The position numbers and the translations under genes were made by a program. Under the pieces are notes generated by a model. The model did not search any database. It was not told where the DNA came from and saw only the letters and a list, made by a program, of their open reading frames with translations. A DNA stretch of 64,000 bases from Salinispira pacifica (GTDB taxonomy: Bacteria; Spirochaetota; Spirochaetia; DSM-27196; Salinispiraceae): the NCBI RefSeq assembly GCF_000507245.1, contig NC_023035.1:1465501-1529500 (forward strand), read 5' to 3'. This document shows, piece after piece, positions 25,763 through 34,505 of the stretch (its first letter is position 1; every line of letters begins with the position of its first letter).

Positions 25763-27337
25763 ATGAACTCAGCATTCAGCGGCAGGACGATCCAGGTGGT
25801 ACGGGATCTTCACCCTGACGAGCAGTGGTATCTGTACGCAAAAACCCGTGAACTGAAACAGGCCATGAGAGGGGAGGGGAATCTTGACTCCTTCCGTCTG
25901 AATGAACCGGATCTGGGCATGTACCTGTTTTTCATGGAGGACTCAACCCGGACCAAGGAATCGTTTCGCAATGCCGGGAAGTTTCATGGAATCAAGCTGA
26001 ATGATTTTGACGCAAAAAATTCCAGTTTCCAGAAGAAGGAAAGCATCACCGACACCATCAAGATGCTCACCGGATATTCTGCCCGGAGCATTTTTGTGGT
26101 TCGCTCCCGTATTGAAGGCACCTGCCGATGGCTGGAATCAAGTCTCAGCGAATATGCGGCCAAAATCGGCGCTCCACGCCCTGCGTTTATCAATGCAGGT
26201 GACGGCAGACATGAGCATCCCACACAGGAATTTCTGGATGAGTTCAGTTTTCTTGAACAGCTTGAATGGAATCGGGATCACATACATATCGCCCTTGTGG
26301 GGGATCTGTTTCACGGACGTACGGTTCATTCAAAGGTTGACGGGCTTGAGGTCTTTCATAATGTGGAAGTTGATCTGATTGCACCGGAGGAATTGGCCAT
26401 GCCGGAGCATTATATCAGAACCATGGAATCCAAGGGGTTCCGCATCCGGATATTCGAATCCCTGGACGAATACCTGGCTCAGAAACGACAGGCGCCGGTT
26501 TGGTATTTTACCAGGCTTCAGCTGGAACGGATGGGAGACAAGCTCCTGAACAAGGCCGAGCGGCTGCGCAGAGCCGTAAGCTTCCGGGAAGACCATCTGG
26601 AAAAACTGGATGAACGGGTGAGGTTCTATCATCCCCTTCCACGGCATTCCGAAACCCCCACAATTCCCACCTTCCTTGACCGCCTGCCGGTTAACCGCTG
26701 GGACGAACAAAGCATGAACGGATATCTCACCAGGATTATTGAACTTGCCATGGTCGGCGGCAAGCTGGGGCACAACTATGAAGGTGAGCAGGCCCGGCCC
26801 GCTGAGTACACCGATGATTTTATTCTGGAAAGCACCCGGGCAAACAGCAGTAAGCCTGAATTCAAAGTGGGAATAAAACCCGTGGACAGGGGTATTGTGA
26901 TCGATCATATTGCCAAGGGTCAGTCACCGGAAGAGATATGGGAACATATCACCAAGATCCGGAGAGTTTTGGATCTGAACACCATGGGTTCCCACGGAGT
27001 ATTTCCCAGTTTCCGGGAAGGCAGTTACAAGGGAATCATTTCATTGCCCGATCACCGCTTACCCGGTGAGAAGAAGCTGAAAATGCTTTCGGCGGTTTCT
27101 CCGGGAGTAACCCTCAATCTGGTGGAAAATCACGAAGTGGTGAAGAAATTCCGGCTCACAACCCCTCCCAGGGTGTACCGGCTGCCGGGACTGTGTTGTA
27201 AAAATGAAGCCTGCGTGAGCCGTCCCGAGTATCATGAACCCATATATTCGGATTTTATCCGTTCGGCGGAAAATCAGTTTATCTGCGCGTACTGTGAAAC
27301 GCCCCACGGTTTCAATGAGATCTGGCAGGATCAGTGA
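25763..27337 (+). CDS. pyrBI: Aspartate carbamoyltransferase, PyrB-PyrI fusion
   Basis: Catalyses carbamoyl phosphate plus aspartate to carbamoyl aspartate in pyrimidine synthesis. Residues 1-345 form the catalytic part, with the phosphate-binding motif DSTRTKESF, GDGRHEHPTQEFLDEF and YHPLPRHSE. Residues about 365-524 are a regulatory-chain homologue: GIVIDHIAKGQ and MGSHGVFP correspond to the nucleotide domain, and CCKNEACV...CAYCE is the zinc site. Fused chains are known in Thermotoga and Treponema. carA and carB, whose product supplies its substrate, lie 14 kb away. It is convergent with the ParB-like gene (3-nt gap). Confidence 0.92.
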   Translation: MNSAFSGRTIQVVRDLHPDEQWYLYAKTRELKQAMRGEGNLDSFRLNEPDLGMYLFFMEDSTRTKESFRNAGKFHGIKLNDFDAKNSSFQKKESITDTIKMLTGYSARSIFVVRSRIEGTCRWLESSLSEYAAKIGAPRPAFINAGDGRHEHPTQEFLDEFSFLEQLEWNRDHIHIALVGDLFHGRTVHSKVDGLEVFHNVEVDLIAPEELAMPEHYIRTMESKGFRIRIFESLDEYLAQKRQAPVWYFTRLQLERMGDKLLNKAERLRRAVSFREDHLEKLDERVRFYHPLPRHSETPTIPTFLDRLPVNRWDEQSMNGYLTRIIELAMVGGKLGHNYEGEQARPAEYTDDFILESTRANSSKPEFKVGIKPVDRGIVIDHIAKGQSPEEIWEHITKIRRVLDLNTMGSHGVFPSFREGSYKGIISLPDHRLPGEKKLKMLSAVSPGVTLNLVENHEVVKKFRLTTPPRVYRLPGLCCKNEACVSRPEYHEPIYSDFIRSAENQFICAYCETPHGFNEIWQDQ

Positions 27338-27340
27338 GGG

Positions 27341-27739
27341 TCAGGATGAGCTGCCACGTTTGAACAGCCGGCGGAAAAAATCCTTGATGAAATTCAGAAA
27401 TCTGGTGAACCATCCGGGATTTTTCAGCCGCTCCAGATACTCATATGCCTCGGCCAGTTCATCGGCGCTGAGATTTTTGCGGTAGAGATTCTCTTCAATC
27501 TCGATCTCCACCTTGTCCGCCGCATCCTTTTCATCGATAATCCGCACAGGAATCATATTCCATCCCAGCTGCCGGGCCGACTCAAGACGTCGATGACCGG
27601 CAACCAGTTCATTTTTACTGTTGATAACCACAGGATTGAGAATTCCGTGCTTTTGAATGGAATCTTTCAGCCCTGCCAGGTCCCCGAGGTTTTTTCTGAT
27701 ACGGTTTTTGATCTGAATTTCCTGAATGGGAATCTGCAT
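27341..27739 (-). CDS. Single-domain ParB-like protein with amphipathic C-terminus
   Basis: A 132-residue protein corresponding to only the N-terminal ParB/sulfiredoxin-like domain: IPIQEIQIKNRIRKNLGDLAGLKDSIQKHGILNPVVI, then NELVAGHRRLESARQLGW with the GHRR CTP-binding motif, and IEIEENLYRKNLSADELAEAYEYL. The helix-turn-helix and dimerisation domains of chromosomal ParB are missing. Instead the protein ends with PGWFTRFLNFIKDFFRRLFKRG, an amphipathic, positively charged helix that could bind membrane. It lies 24 nt downstream of the PBP1A gene on the same strand, so a role in envelope growth, rather than DNA segregation, is worth considering. Confidence 0.82.
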   Translation of the reverse strand: MQIPIQEIQIKNRIRKNLGDLAGLKDSIQKHGILNPVVINSKNELVAGHRRLESARQLGWNMIPVRIIDEKDAADKVEIEIEENLYRKNLSADELAEAYEYLERLKNPGWFTRFLNFIKDFFRRLFKRGSSS

Positions 27740-27763
27740 GGGCTCTCCTTTTTGCAGGTTCTG

Positions 27764-30433
27764 CTAATCAAGGTACGGATTTCCGCCTTCATCTGAATTG
27801 CCGCCTTCCGGGGGAATCACATCTGAGCTGCCCCCGGGTCCTTCGAGGCTGAAACTGTCATCGAAGAAGGGGTTTGACAGGGAATCCCCGTCACCGTCAT
27901 TTCCGGCCCCTGATTCTTCGCCGTTCGAACCTCCCTGACCGTCTCCGGTTCCGTCCAGGTCCAGGCTGAGCTCAAGATCCAGATCCAGGCTGATACCTGA
28001 GTCACTGAGACTGCTGCCGCCGATGGTGCTTAGCTCGACGCCGCCCTGGGAGATGCTCTGGTCAAGTTTGGTTCTCCCTTCGCTGGCCACCTGGCGCTGA
28101 AATTCCTCGCTGGTGTCGAATTCACGGGGTTCTGTCCCTTCACGGAAAATTTCCGTATAGGTGGCCCCATTGTATCCCGCCGGGGGGAGAAGACCGTTTC
28201 GGTTTGTCACTTCCAGTTCGATGAGACCGTTGGCCGGCCGGTTGTATGTACGGGGTTCAAGATCCCGGTGAACTTCCTTCATGTAACGGGCCCATATGGG
28301 TCCTGCGGTGATGGCACCGGTCTGGTTTACCCCCATGGAGTTATTACCTTCATCGAACCCGATCCATACAGCCGTGGTGTAGTATGGGCTGAAACCCACC
28401 GTCCAAAGGGCCGACCAGTTCTGGGTGGTTCCGGTTTTTCCCGCTATGGGCATGTCTCCGAATCCTCCCACCAGGCTTCTTGGATACCTCAGCGTACCTT
28501 CCTGAACGGTGGTCTGCAGCATTTCGGTCATTATGTACGCAGTTTGGGGACTGATAATTTGAAGCTCCCGTCCCTGCCGGGCCTGCTCCTCACGGAGATT
28601 CCGTTCAGGTTCTGCTACAATCCTCCCGCTCCGGTCTTCCACATAGCGGATAAACACCGGAGTGACCTCCCGTCCCTCATTGGGGAAGGTGGCGAAGGCC
28701 TGGGCCATCATAATCGGAGATACAGAGATAACCCCCAATCCGATGGGATATTTCCGAACAAGCCCGCGGCTGACCTGTTCCCGTTCGGGAATCCCCAGCA
28801 GGTCGGAGGTGATGCTGATGGCATCGTCGAATCCCAGACGGTTGAGTATTCGCAGAGATGGAACGTTCATGCTTTTCGCAAGTGCATAGCGGGCGAGAAC
28901 CGGTCCCTCCCATTCACCCTTGTAATTGGTGGGGGTGTAGGGGGTGCCGTCATCGTTCCAGAACACCACGGGACTGTCATATATCATCGTGGCAGGTGTG
29001 ATCACTTCCTTTTCTATGGCTGCGGAATAGTACAGGGGTTTGAATGAACTTCCCGGCTGCACCCGGGCCTGGAGAGCCCTGTTCAGCTGGTTGGTTTGTT
29101 CAAATTTGTTTCCCCCGATCATGGAGAGTACATGACCGGTCTCATTTTCCAGTGATATGAGAGCTCCCTGTACGGTGGTTTGTTTTTCCAGGTTTTCCTT
29201 TTGCTGATACGCAGTCCAGGTGATGTCCCTCAGCCCGCCGTCATTGCTGTTTTCGCTCAACAGAGTGAGCATATCGATCATCGGGGTAATATTGTCCCGA
29301 AAATAGGTCTTGGCATTCTGGAGCTGCTTCTCCCCGGCTACTCTCAGCTGGTCGACGTTGAAACCCAGGGAGAGAAGATCGATGGCGGGGACGAACACCT
29401 CGGTGGCAAAGCGTGCACGGCTGGATATATTGCGGTCATAGGTTTCATTGGCGGACTGGATGCCGACCTGGAGGTATTCCCGGGCAGCGTCCTGGTAATC
29501 CAGATCCAGAGTAGTGTACACCTTGTAGCCGTCCCGGTAGATATCGGCGCTGCCCAGGAGAATCTCGTTTTCCAGAAGGTAGCGGACATGTTCGCTGAAA
29601 TACGGCGCTTTATCCTGCCGTTCGAAAAAAGCGGTGGTGGTCCCGGACCTGGTATAGTCGTAATTGCGCCAGAACTCATCAAAAGAGGCTTCAACCTCTT
29701 CCTGGGTTGCGTAGCCCTGCACCACCATCTCGTCCAGCATCTCTTTCTGCCGTTCTCTGGCCAGGTTGGGATTTTTCAGGGGAGAGTACTTATTGGTGCT
29801 GGAAAGCTGGAGGGCAAGCATCATGCTCTCGGCAATGGTGACTTCCCGGGCGGAATGACCGAAGAAAAACTTGCTGGCCGCCTCCACCCCGTAGGTGTTA
29901 TGTCCGAACCATGACTTATTCAGATATTCTTCAAGAATTTCATTCTTGGACCAGTTGCGTTCAAGTTGAAGGGCTATCCAGATTTCCTGAAGCTTCCGGC
30001 TTACCGATACATCGCTCTTGTCAAGATACAGCATGGTGGCAAGCTGCTGAGTGAGGGTCGAACCTCCTCCGGCAAAGTTGTTGGTGAGATAGCCGATGGC
30101 CGCACGGGTGGTGCCGGTAATGCTCACCCCTTTATGCTGGAAAAAGTCCTGGTCTTCACGGGTGATAACTGCATAAATCAGATGTCTGGGCATTTCCTCA
30201 ATGGAAATGAGTTCTCTCTTTTCATCAGAGAAAAACTCTGTGATCAGACGGCCGTTTCTGTCATATATTTGAGTGGGCAGAGCAGCTTCCGATTCATTAA
30301 AATCATTCAGTCCCTCAAGATTATATGTCGCTCCTAAAGCGATTCCGATAACCACTGAAAACAGAATGAAAAAGCCGGCGAATACACCGGCGAGAATTCT
30401 GAGAGTTGTCTTCCCTTTTTTAGATAATGCCAT
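27764..30433 (-). CDS. Class A penicillin-binding protein (PBP1A-type)
   Basis: A bifunctional peptidoglycan synthase of 889 residues. One N-terminal membrane helix (about 12-35) leads to a GT51 glycosyltransferase (about 60-240) with the catalytic Glu in REDQDFFQHKG, then GGSTLTQQLA and RKLQEIWIALQLE. The transpeptidase (about 420-730) has SxxK as GSSFKPL (about 460), SMN and KTGTT (about 666). The last about 80 residues are an acidic, Gly/Ser-rich tail with LDLDLELSLDLD, which is unusual and probably disordered. It acts outside the inner membrane. The ParB-like gene follows 24 nt downstream. Confidence 0.95.
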   Translation of the reverse strand: MALSKKGKTTLRILAGVFAGFFILFSVVIGIALGATYNLEGLNDFNESEAALPTQIYDRNGRLITEFFSDEKRELISIEEMPRHLIYAVITREDQDFFQHKGVSITGTTRAAIGYLTNNFAGGGSTLTQQLATMLYLDKSDVSVSRKLQEIWIALQLERNWSKNEILEEYLNKSWFGHNTYGVEAASKFFFGHSAREVTIAESMMLALQLSSTNKYSPLKNPNLARERQKEMLDEMVVQGYATQEEVEASFDEFWRNYDYTRSGTTTAFFERQDKAPYFSEHVRYLLENEILLGSADIYRDGYKVYTTLDLDYQDAAREYLQVGIQSANETYDRNISSRARFATEVFVPAIDLLSLGFNVDQLRVAGEKQLQNAKTYFRDNITPMIDMLTLLSENSNDGGLRDITWTAYQQKENLEKQTTVQGALISLENETGHVLSMIGGNKFEQTNQLNRALQARVQPGSSFKPLYYSAAIEKEVITPATMIYDSPVVFWNDDGTPYTPTNYKGEWEGPVLARYALAKSMNVPSLRILNRLGFDDAISITSDLLGIPEREQVSRGLVRKYPIGLGVISVSPIMMAQAFATFPNEGREVTPVFIRYVEDRSGRIVAEPERNLREEQARQGRELQIISPQTAYIMTEMLQTTVQEGTLRYPRSLVGGFGDMPIAGKTGTTQNWSALWTVGFSPYYTTAVWIGFDEGNNSMGVNQTGAITAGPIWARYMKEVHRDLEPRTYNRPANGLIELEVTNRNGLLPPAGYNGATYTEIFREGTEPREFDTSEEFQRQVASEGRTKLDQSISQGGVELSTIGGSSLSDSGISLDLDLELSLDLDGTGDGQGGSNGEESGAGNDGDGDSLSNPFFDDSFSLEGPGGSSDVIPPEGGNSDEGGNPYLD

Positions 30434-30552
30434 ACCGCATAGAGATTATGACAGTCTGCGCTCTGTTGTCAATTACTGGGACCGGCGAATGATCGGGTTA
30501 TTTTCTGCCGGGACCGTTGGATCCTCCGGAAACCAGGAGGAGGGAATAGAGC

Positions 30553-30582
30553 AAAAAAAAGGCCGGTTCGAGGGAACCGGCC
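30553..30582 (-). terminator. Intrinsic terminator after the M23 gene
   Basis: Perfect 9-bp stem GGCCGGTTC / GAACCGGCC (30561-30569 and 30574-30582) with a 4-nt loop. On the minus strand it is followed by eight U residues (A run 30553-30560). It separates the PHP-M23 operon from the PBP1A gene. Confidence 0.9.
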
Positions 30583-30716
30583 AACCCTTAAGGGTTATCG
30601 ACCAGGAAAATATAGCAAACTGGGAGGGGAACTATACCCCGGCCGACACTGCTATTATCGTAAATTTCCGGCCAAACGTTAATAGAAAAGATTGATTTAT
30701 CCGGGAAATTTCATTA

Positions 30717-31775
30717 TCAGCGGCGAATATACTCCTGGGGATCCCGGTTTTTTCCCAAATACATGATTTCAAAGTGAAGATGTGCCCCTGTGGAAAGACC
30801 GCTGTTGCCCACAGAGGCGATTGTATCCCCTGCCTTCAGGGTATCGCCGATTCCCACAAAAATGTTCCCCAAATGTGCATACATGGTCTGATACCCCGAT
30901 GGATGCTCAATGCTGATGTATTTGCCGTATACCCGGTCTTCCCCCACATCCAGCACTCTCCCCTCCATTGCGCTGACCACGGATGTTCCCATGGGAGCTA
31001 CAAGATCAATACCGAAATGAAACTGGTTCCGGCCGGTGAACGGACTGGTACGCAGCCCGTAGCCCGATGAAATGTAGCTTCCCGGAAGAGGATCCCTGAA
31101 CAGAACCTGAAGAAATGCCCGCCGTTCAACGCCTGTAAAATCCCCGTTGAGAACAAACCGCCAGGAGGAGGGATCCTTGCCCGGAGCTCTGGGCGGCAGG
31201 GTGAATTGTTCGCTGAGTTCGAAGCTGCCGTCATCCTTAATGCGTGAACTGAGCATCCGCTGAAAATCGCTTTCAGGATTCTCCGGAATAAACATGCCGG
31301 GAATATTCGGTATGAGCACGGGAGTGCCTGGCAGGGGCAGCCGGGGATTATCCAGCCGGTTCAGCGTGGCTATGCTTGCCTGGGGGATATTCAGCCGGGC
31401 TGCCAGAGAGAACATGCTGTCGCCTTCCTGAACCACATATTCGTAGATGCTCAGCTGAGGCCTGGCATCATTACCCGCCTGCCAGCGGTAAAACGACTGG
31501 ATGTCATCGCTGATCTGGCGGAAAATAGGATCCTGGTTGTTGAGACTCTCCAGTCTTGGAAAATTGAATGTTCTTTGTGAAGGCTCAGCCCCATCCTGGG
31601 CGTGGAGATTCAAGCCGGGGAATCCCGCCAGCAGCAGTAATGCCATGAAAAGCATGTATGGTATCCTGCTCAGCACAGCCCGCACCCCGCCGGACCCGGG
31701 CAGGAAGCCTGGGAATCTGCCTGGAACCTTCCCGGGGATGATCCTGCTCTCGTTGCTGTTTCCCCTTCCATTCAT
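30717..31775 (-). CDS. LysM-M23 family cell-wall endopeptidase
   Basis: A 352-residue exported protein. After a charged N-terminus comes a hydrophobic signal segment (about 40-60, MLFMALLLLAGFPGLNLHAQ). A LysM peptidoglycan-binding domain spans about 108-155 (YVVQEGDSMFSLAARLNIPQ). The C-terminal M23 domain (about 225-350) has the zinc motifs HFGIDL and HLHFEI plus YAHLG, so it should be an active DD-endopeptidase. In this setting next to PBP1A it probably trims wall cross-links. It overlaps the PHP gene by 4 nt and is translated after it. Confidence 0.92.
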   Translation of the reverse strand: MNGRGNSNESRIIPGKVPGRFPGFLPGSGGVRAVLSRIPYMLFMALLLLAGFPGLNLHAQDGAEPSQRTFNFPRLESLNNQDPIFRQISDDIQSFYRWQAGNDARPQLSIYEYVVQEGDSMFSLAARLNIPQASIATLNRLDNPRLPLPGTPVLIPNIPGMFIPENPESDFQRMLSSRIKDDGSFELSEQFTLPPRAPGKDPSSWRFVLNGDFTGVERRAFLQVLFRDPLPGSYISSGYGLRTSPFTGRNQFHFGIDLVAPMGTSVVSAMEGRVLDVGEDRVYGKYISIEHPSGYQTMYAHLGNIFVGIGDTLKAGDTIASVGNSGLSTGAHLHFEIMYLGKNRDPQEYIRR

Positions 31776-32602
31776 CCGAAAATATCCTCCAGAATAGATT
31801 CATCCATGGGAACCTGCTCCACACAGTAATGTCCGATCTTCCTGTGGCTGTGTTCCGGTGTATGGAAGTCGCTTCCCGGGGTACTGAGAATACCGAACTC
31901 ATCCGCAGCTTTTTGAAACTTCCGAGCTTCCCTGAGTTTCACCGAAGAGTGGAACGCCTCAAGACCGTCCAGTCCCAGGGGAACCCATTGTTCAAGAGCC
32001 TTTTTCAGTTTGGTCCAACTCATGTGGAGCGTCCCGGGATGAGCGATCACCGCCTTGCCTCCTGCCCTGTGAATCTTATCAATTGCTTCCTTCAGTTCCA
32101 GACCCTCCCGGGGGACATAGAGGGCTTGTCCGGGTCCCAGAAAGCGTTCAAATGCATCGGGAATATCCAGGGCGAACCCCTTCCTGATTAAATATTCGGC
32201 AAAATGGGGTCTGCCCACAATCTCGCCTCCCGCAAGCTGCTGAACATCCCGATATTCTCCCGGTACTCCCAGTTGATTCATCTTTTTGGCAATTTTCCGG
32301 TTGCGGCGCTCACGGTCTTCCAGAATCCGGGGGAGAACATCATCCATGGTACCCTTGTAGTCGTGAATACCCAATCCCAGCAGGTGGAAGCTTCCGGAGG
32401 GATGGGATATCTCAATTTCGATACCCGGAATCACCCGTACTCCCAGGGATCTTCCCGCCCGGTACGCAGGTTCAAAGCCCGCCACTGTATCATGGTCGGT
32501 GAGGCAGAGAGTGCTGATTCCCCTGGCGGCGGCATATTCTATCAGTTCAACCGGTGAAAAGTATCCGTCTGAAGCAGTGCTGTGACAATGTAATTCAATC
32601 AT
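31772..32602 (-). CDS. PHP-domain phosphatase (RnaM/TrpH-like)
   Basis: A 276-residue metal-dependent phosphoesterase of the PHP family. Metal-ligand motifs: HCHSTASDG at the N-terminus, LTDHDTVAGF, then GIEIE, VIAHPG and GSDFH near the C-terminus. Close relatives (E. coli RNase AM/YciV, C. violaceum nucleoside 3',5'-bisphosphate phosphatase) hydrolyse pAp-type nucleotides and short RNAs from the 5' end; the same activity is inferred here. Cytoplasmic. It is first in a two-gene operon with the M23 peptidase and is divergent from the CNB-TPR gene. Confidence 0.88.
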   Translation of the reverse strand: MIELHCHSTASDGYFSPVELIEYAAARGISTLCLTDHDTVAGFEPAYRAGRSLGVRVIPGIEIEISHPSGSFHLLGLGIHDYKGTMDDVLPRILEDRERRNRKIAKKMNQLGVPGEYRDVQQLAGGEIVGRPHFAEYLIRKGFALDIPDAFERFLGPGQALYVPREGLELKEAIDKIHRAGGKAVIAHPGTLHMSWTKLKKALEQWVPLGLDGLEAFHSSVKLREARKFQKAADEFGILSTPGSDFHTPEHSHRKIGHYCVEQVPMDESILEDIFG

Positions 32603-32653
32603 GGTTTTTTCCCTGTATCGGAATATAATTTTATGCCGATGCTACAAAGCATA

Positions 32654-32676
32654 TTGCCAATCATCCTGCTTGGCAA
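32654..32676. promoter_or_regulatory. Inverted repeat TTGCCAA-N9-TTGGCAA
   Basis: A perfect 7-bp inverted repeat (32654-32660 and 32670-32676) with nine bases between. It sits in the 128-nt divergent region between the PHP gene and the CNB-TPR gene. No T tract follows. It looks like a binding site for a dimeric regulator, perhaps the adjacent Crp-like protein, but that is conjecture. Confidence 0.45.
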
Positions 32677-32730
32677 CAAACGCTTGATTTTACCTACGGA
32701 AGCAATTATTGTAGATTTTAGGAGTATTCT

Positions 32731-33743
32731 GTGCCCAAGGCAATGAACTACAATGCCAACTCTGTTGTATATTTCACAGGTGATGTTGGCGAGAAGATTT
32801 ATATACTTCAGCAGGGTAAGGTTGCATTAAAATCCGTAGATATTGAGACCGGAGAAGAGGTGACCGATCTGATCGCCACCGGAGAGTTTTTCGGGGTGAA
32901 GTCGGCCCTGGGACATTATCCACGGGAAGAGGACGCCATTGTGCTCACCGACAGCCAGTGTCTCATGTTTACCGTGCCGGAATTCGAAGTAATGATCAGC
33001 AAAAACACCCGGATCATCATGAAAATGCTGAAGGTCTTCAGCAATCAGCTTCGGAGAATTCATGGAAAGGTCCGTAATCTTATTGCCACCGGGAAGAGAG
33101 AAGTACCCGAAGACGGCTTGTTTAAAATTGCAGAATACTATCTGAAAAAGCAGGCGTATCCTGAAGCCATTTACACCCTCCAGAAATATCTTCAGCATTT
33201 CCCCCGGGGGGCATACCGAAGCAAAGCCCAGGATTATCTGAAAAAGGCGGAAGAGTACGCTCAGGAATACGGCAAGGGAAAAGGACCGGCGATTATTGCC
33301 GGAACCAAGACATCCCAGTCCAATCCCAACCTTTCCTTCGAGGACAAGCCCCCCTCACCCAGGAGGAGCAGGAATTTTACAATGCCGAAAGTTTTCTGGG
33401 TCAGCAGGATTATCAGAAAGCTGCAGAAATCCTCGCATCCATCATAAAAAAAGGAACAGAGCATCCGAATTTTCATGAATCGAATATTGAAATGGCCAAA
33501 GCGCTTTTAGGTCTCCACAAGGCGGATACTGCAGTTCAGCACTTGAAGGTGTACATTCAGAATCATTCGGACAATAGAAAGATCGGCGAAGCCATGATTT
33601 ACCTTGGAGATGCATATATGGCCCAGGACCAAAAGGATCAGGCCAAAAAAGTGTATCAGCGGGCGTTGAATATTCCGTCTATCGATGATGTGTGCAGAAG
33701 AAAGGCCAATAGCATGATCCGGAAAATTGAGGGTAAGGCATGA
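32731..33743 (+). CDS. Cyclic-nucleotide-binding domain + TPR protein, with a one-base frameshift
   Basis: GTG start at 32731 (TTAGGAG upstream). Residues 1-115 form a cyclic-nucleotide-binding beta-roll (FTGDVGEKIYILQQGKVALKSVD...GEFFGVKSALGHYPREEDAIVL). TPR-like helices follow (KIAEYYLKKQAYPEAIYTLQKYLQHFP). The frame is lost at the C6 run 33349-33354; adding one C continues it as LTQEEQEFYNAESFLGQQDYQKAAEIL through 33492-33743 (second TPR block), for a 337-residue product. No helix-turn-helix, so it is probably an effector, not a DNA binder. It overlaps the Crp-like gene by 4 nt. Spirochaetes, including Treponema, have proteins of this layout. Confidence 0.82.
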
Positions 33744-34381
33744 ATTTTAACACCGCAGCATTTGAACGCTTTGCCGTAACCTTTCAAAAGGAAGACATAA
33801 TATTCTGTGAATATGAACCCGGCGATGCGTTTTATCTGATCCAGGAAGGCCGGGTGCGAATCAGCAAAATCATGGGTGACATCGAAAAAACCATCGATGT
33901 TTTGTATCCCGGGGAGATTTTCGGGGAAATGGCGATTCTCGAAGAAGCCCCCAGGTCAGCCAGTGCCATTGCCCTGGATAAAGTGAAAGCGCTGGAGTTC
34001 AACCGTGAAAATTTCACCATTCTTCTCCAGGGCAATCCCCAGATTGCCATGAAACTTCTCAAACTGTTCACCAAGCGCATATATGATCAGCGCAGACGCT
34101 TTCAGATTCTCACCCTGGAAGATACCCAGGCACGGATCGTGGATGTTTTCCTCATGCTCAGCGAGCAGCTGCCGCCGGATCAGGCAGAGAGGAACCAGCA
34201 GGTCTTCGAAGTTTCGGTGGATGATGTGGCACACTGGGCGGGTCTATCCATTGAGAAAACCTCGGATATCATCAACCAGCTCATAACCCAGCGGCGGATC
34301 GAGGTGAGTACGGGAAAAATCATTGTGAAAAACATCCACGACCTGAGACGCTTCGTTCAGAGCCGCAGAAAGGACCGCTGA
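33740..34381 (+). CDS. Crp/Fnr-family transcription regulator
   Basis: A 213-residue regulator. Residues 1-120 hold the cyclic-nucleotide-type sensor (YEPGDAFYLIQEGRVRISK, YPGEIFGEMAILEEAPRSASAIA, with the Arg-Ser pair that contacts cyclic nucleotide in CAP). Residues about 145-210 form the winged helix (VSVDDVAHWAGLSIEKTSDIINQLITQRRIEVSTGKIIV). No Fnr-type N-terminal cysteines are seen. It starts within the stop of the CNB-TPR gene. The 3' end carries a 12-bp repeat that extends past the stop codon. Confidence 0.9.
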   Translation: MNFNTAAFERFAVTFQKEDIIFCEYEPGDAFYLIQEGRVRISKIMGDIEKTIDVLYPGEIFGEMAILEEAPRSASAIALDKVKALEFNRENFTILLQGNPQIAMKLLKLFTKRIYDQRRRFQILTLEDTQARIVDVFLMLSEQLPPDQAERNQQVFEVSVDDVAHWAGLSIEKTSDIINQLITQRRIEVSTGKIIVKNIHDLRRFVQSRRKDR

Positions 34382-34416
34382 AAGGACCCCAGAAAAAACC
34401 CCAGAAAGAACCCCAG
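34369..34416. repeat. 12-bp tandem repeat spanning a stop codon
   Basis: Four units of AAAGGACCCCAG-like sequence at 34369, 34381, 34393 and 34405. The first unit lies in the last codons of the Crp-like gene and contains its stop. ACCCC and GGGGT at its end can form a hairpin. The rest of the gap to 34505 is GC-rich, with a CCGCCGCACTGCGGC hairpin and no gene. Confidence 0.7.
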
Positions 34417-34505
34417 AAACGGGGTACTGAAACAGGGGGGCTGAAAAAGCCCTGTGCCGAGACACCCGGCCCGCGCCTGGGCCGCCGCACTGCGGCAGCC
34501 TGGGA

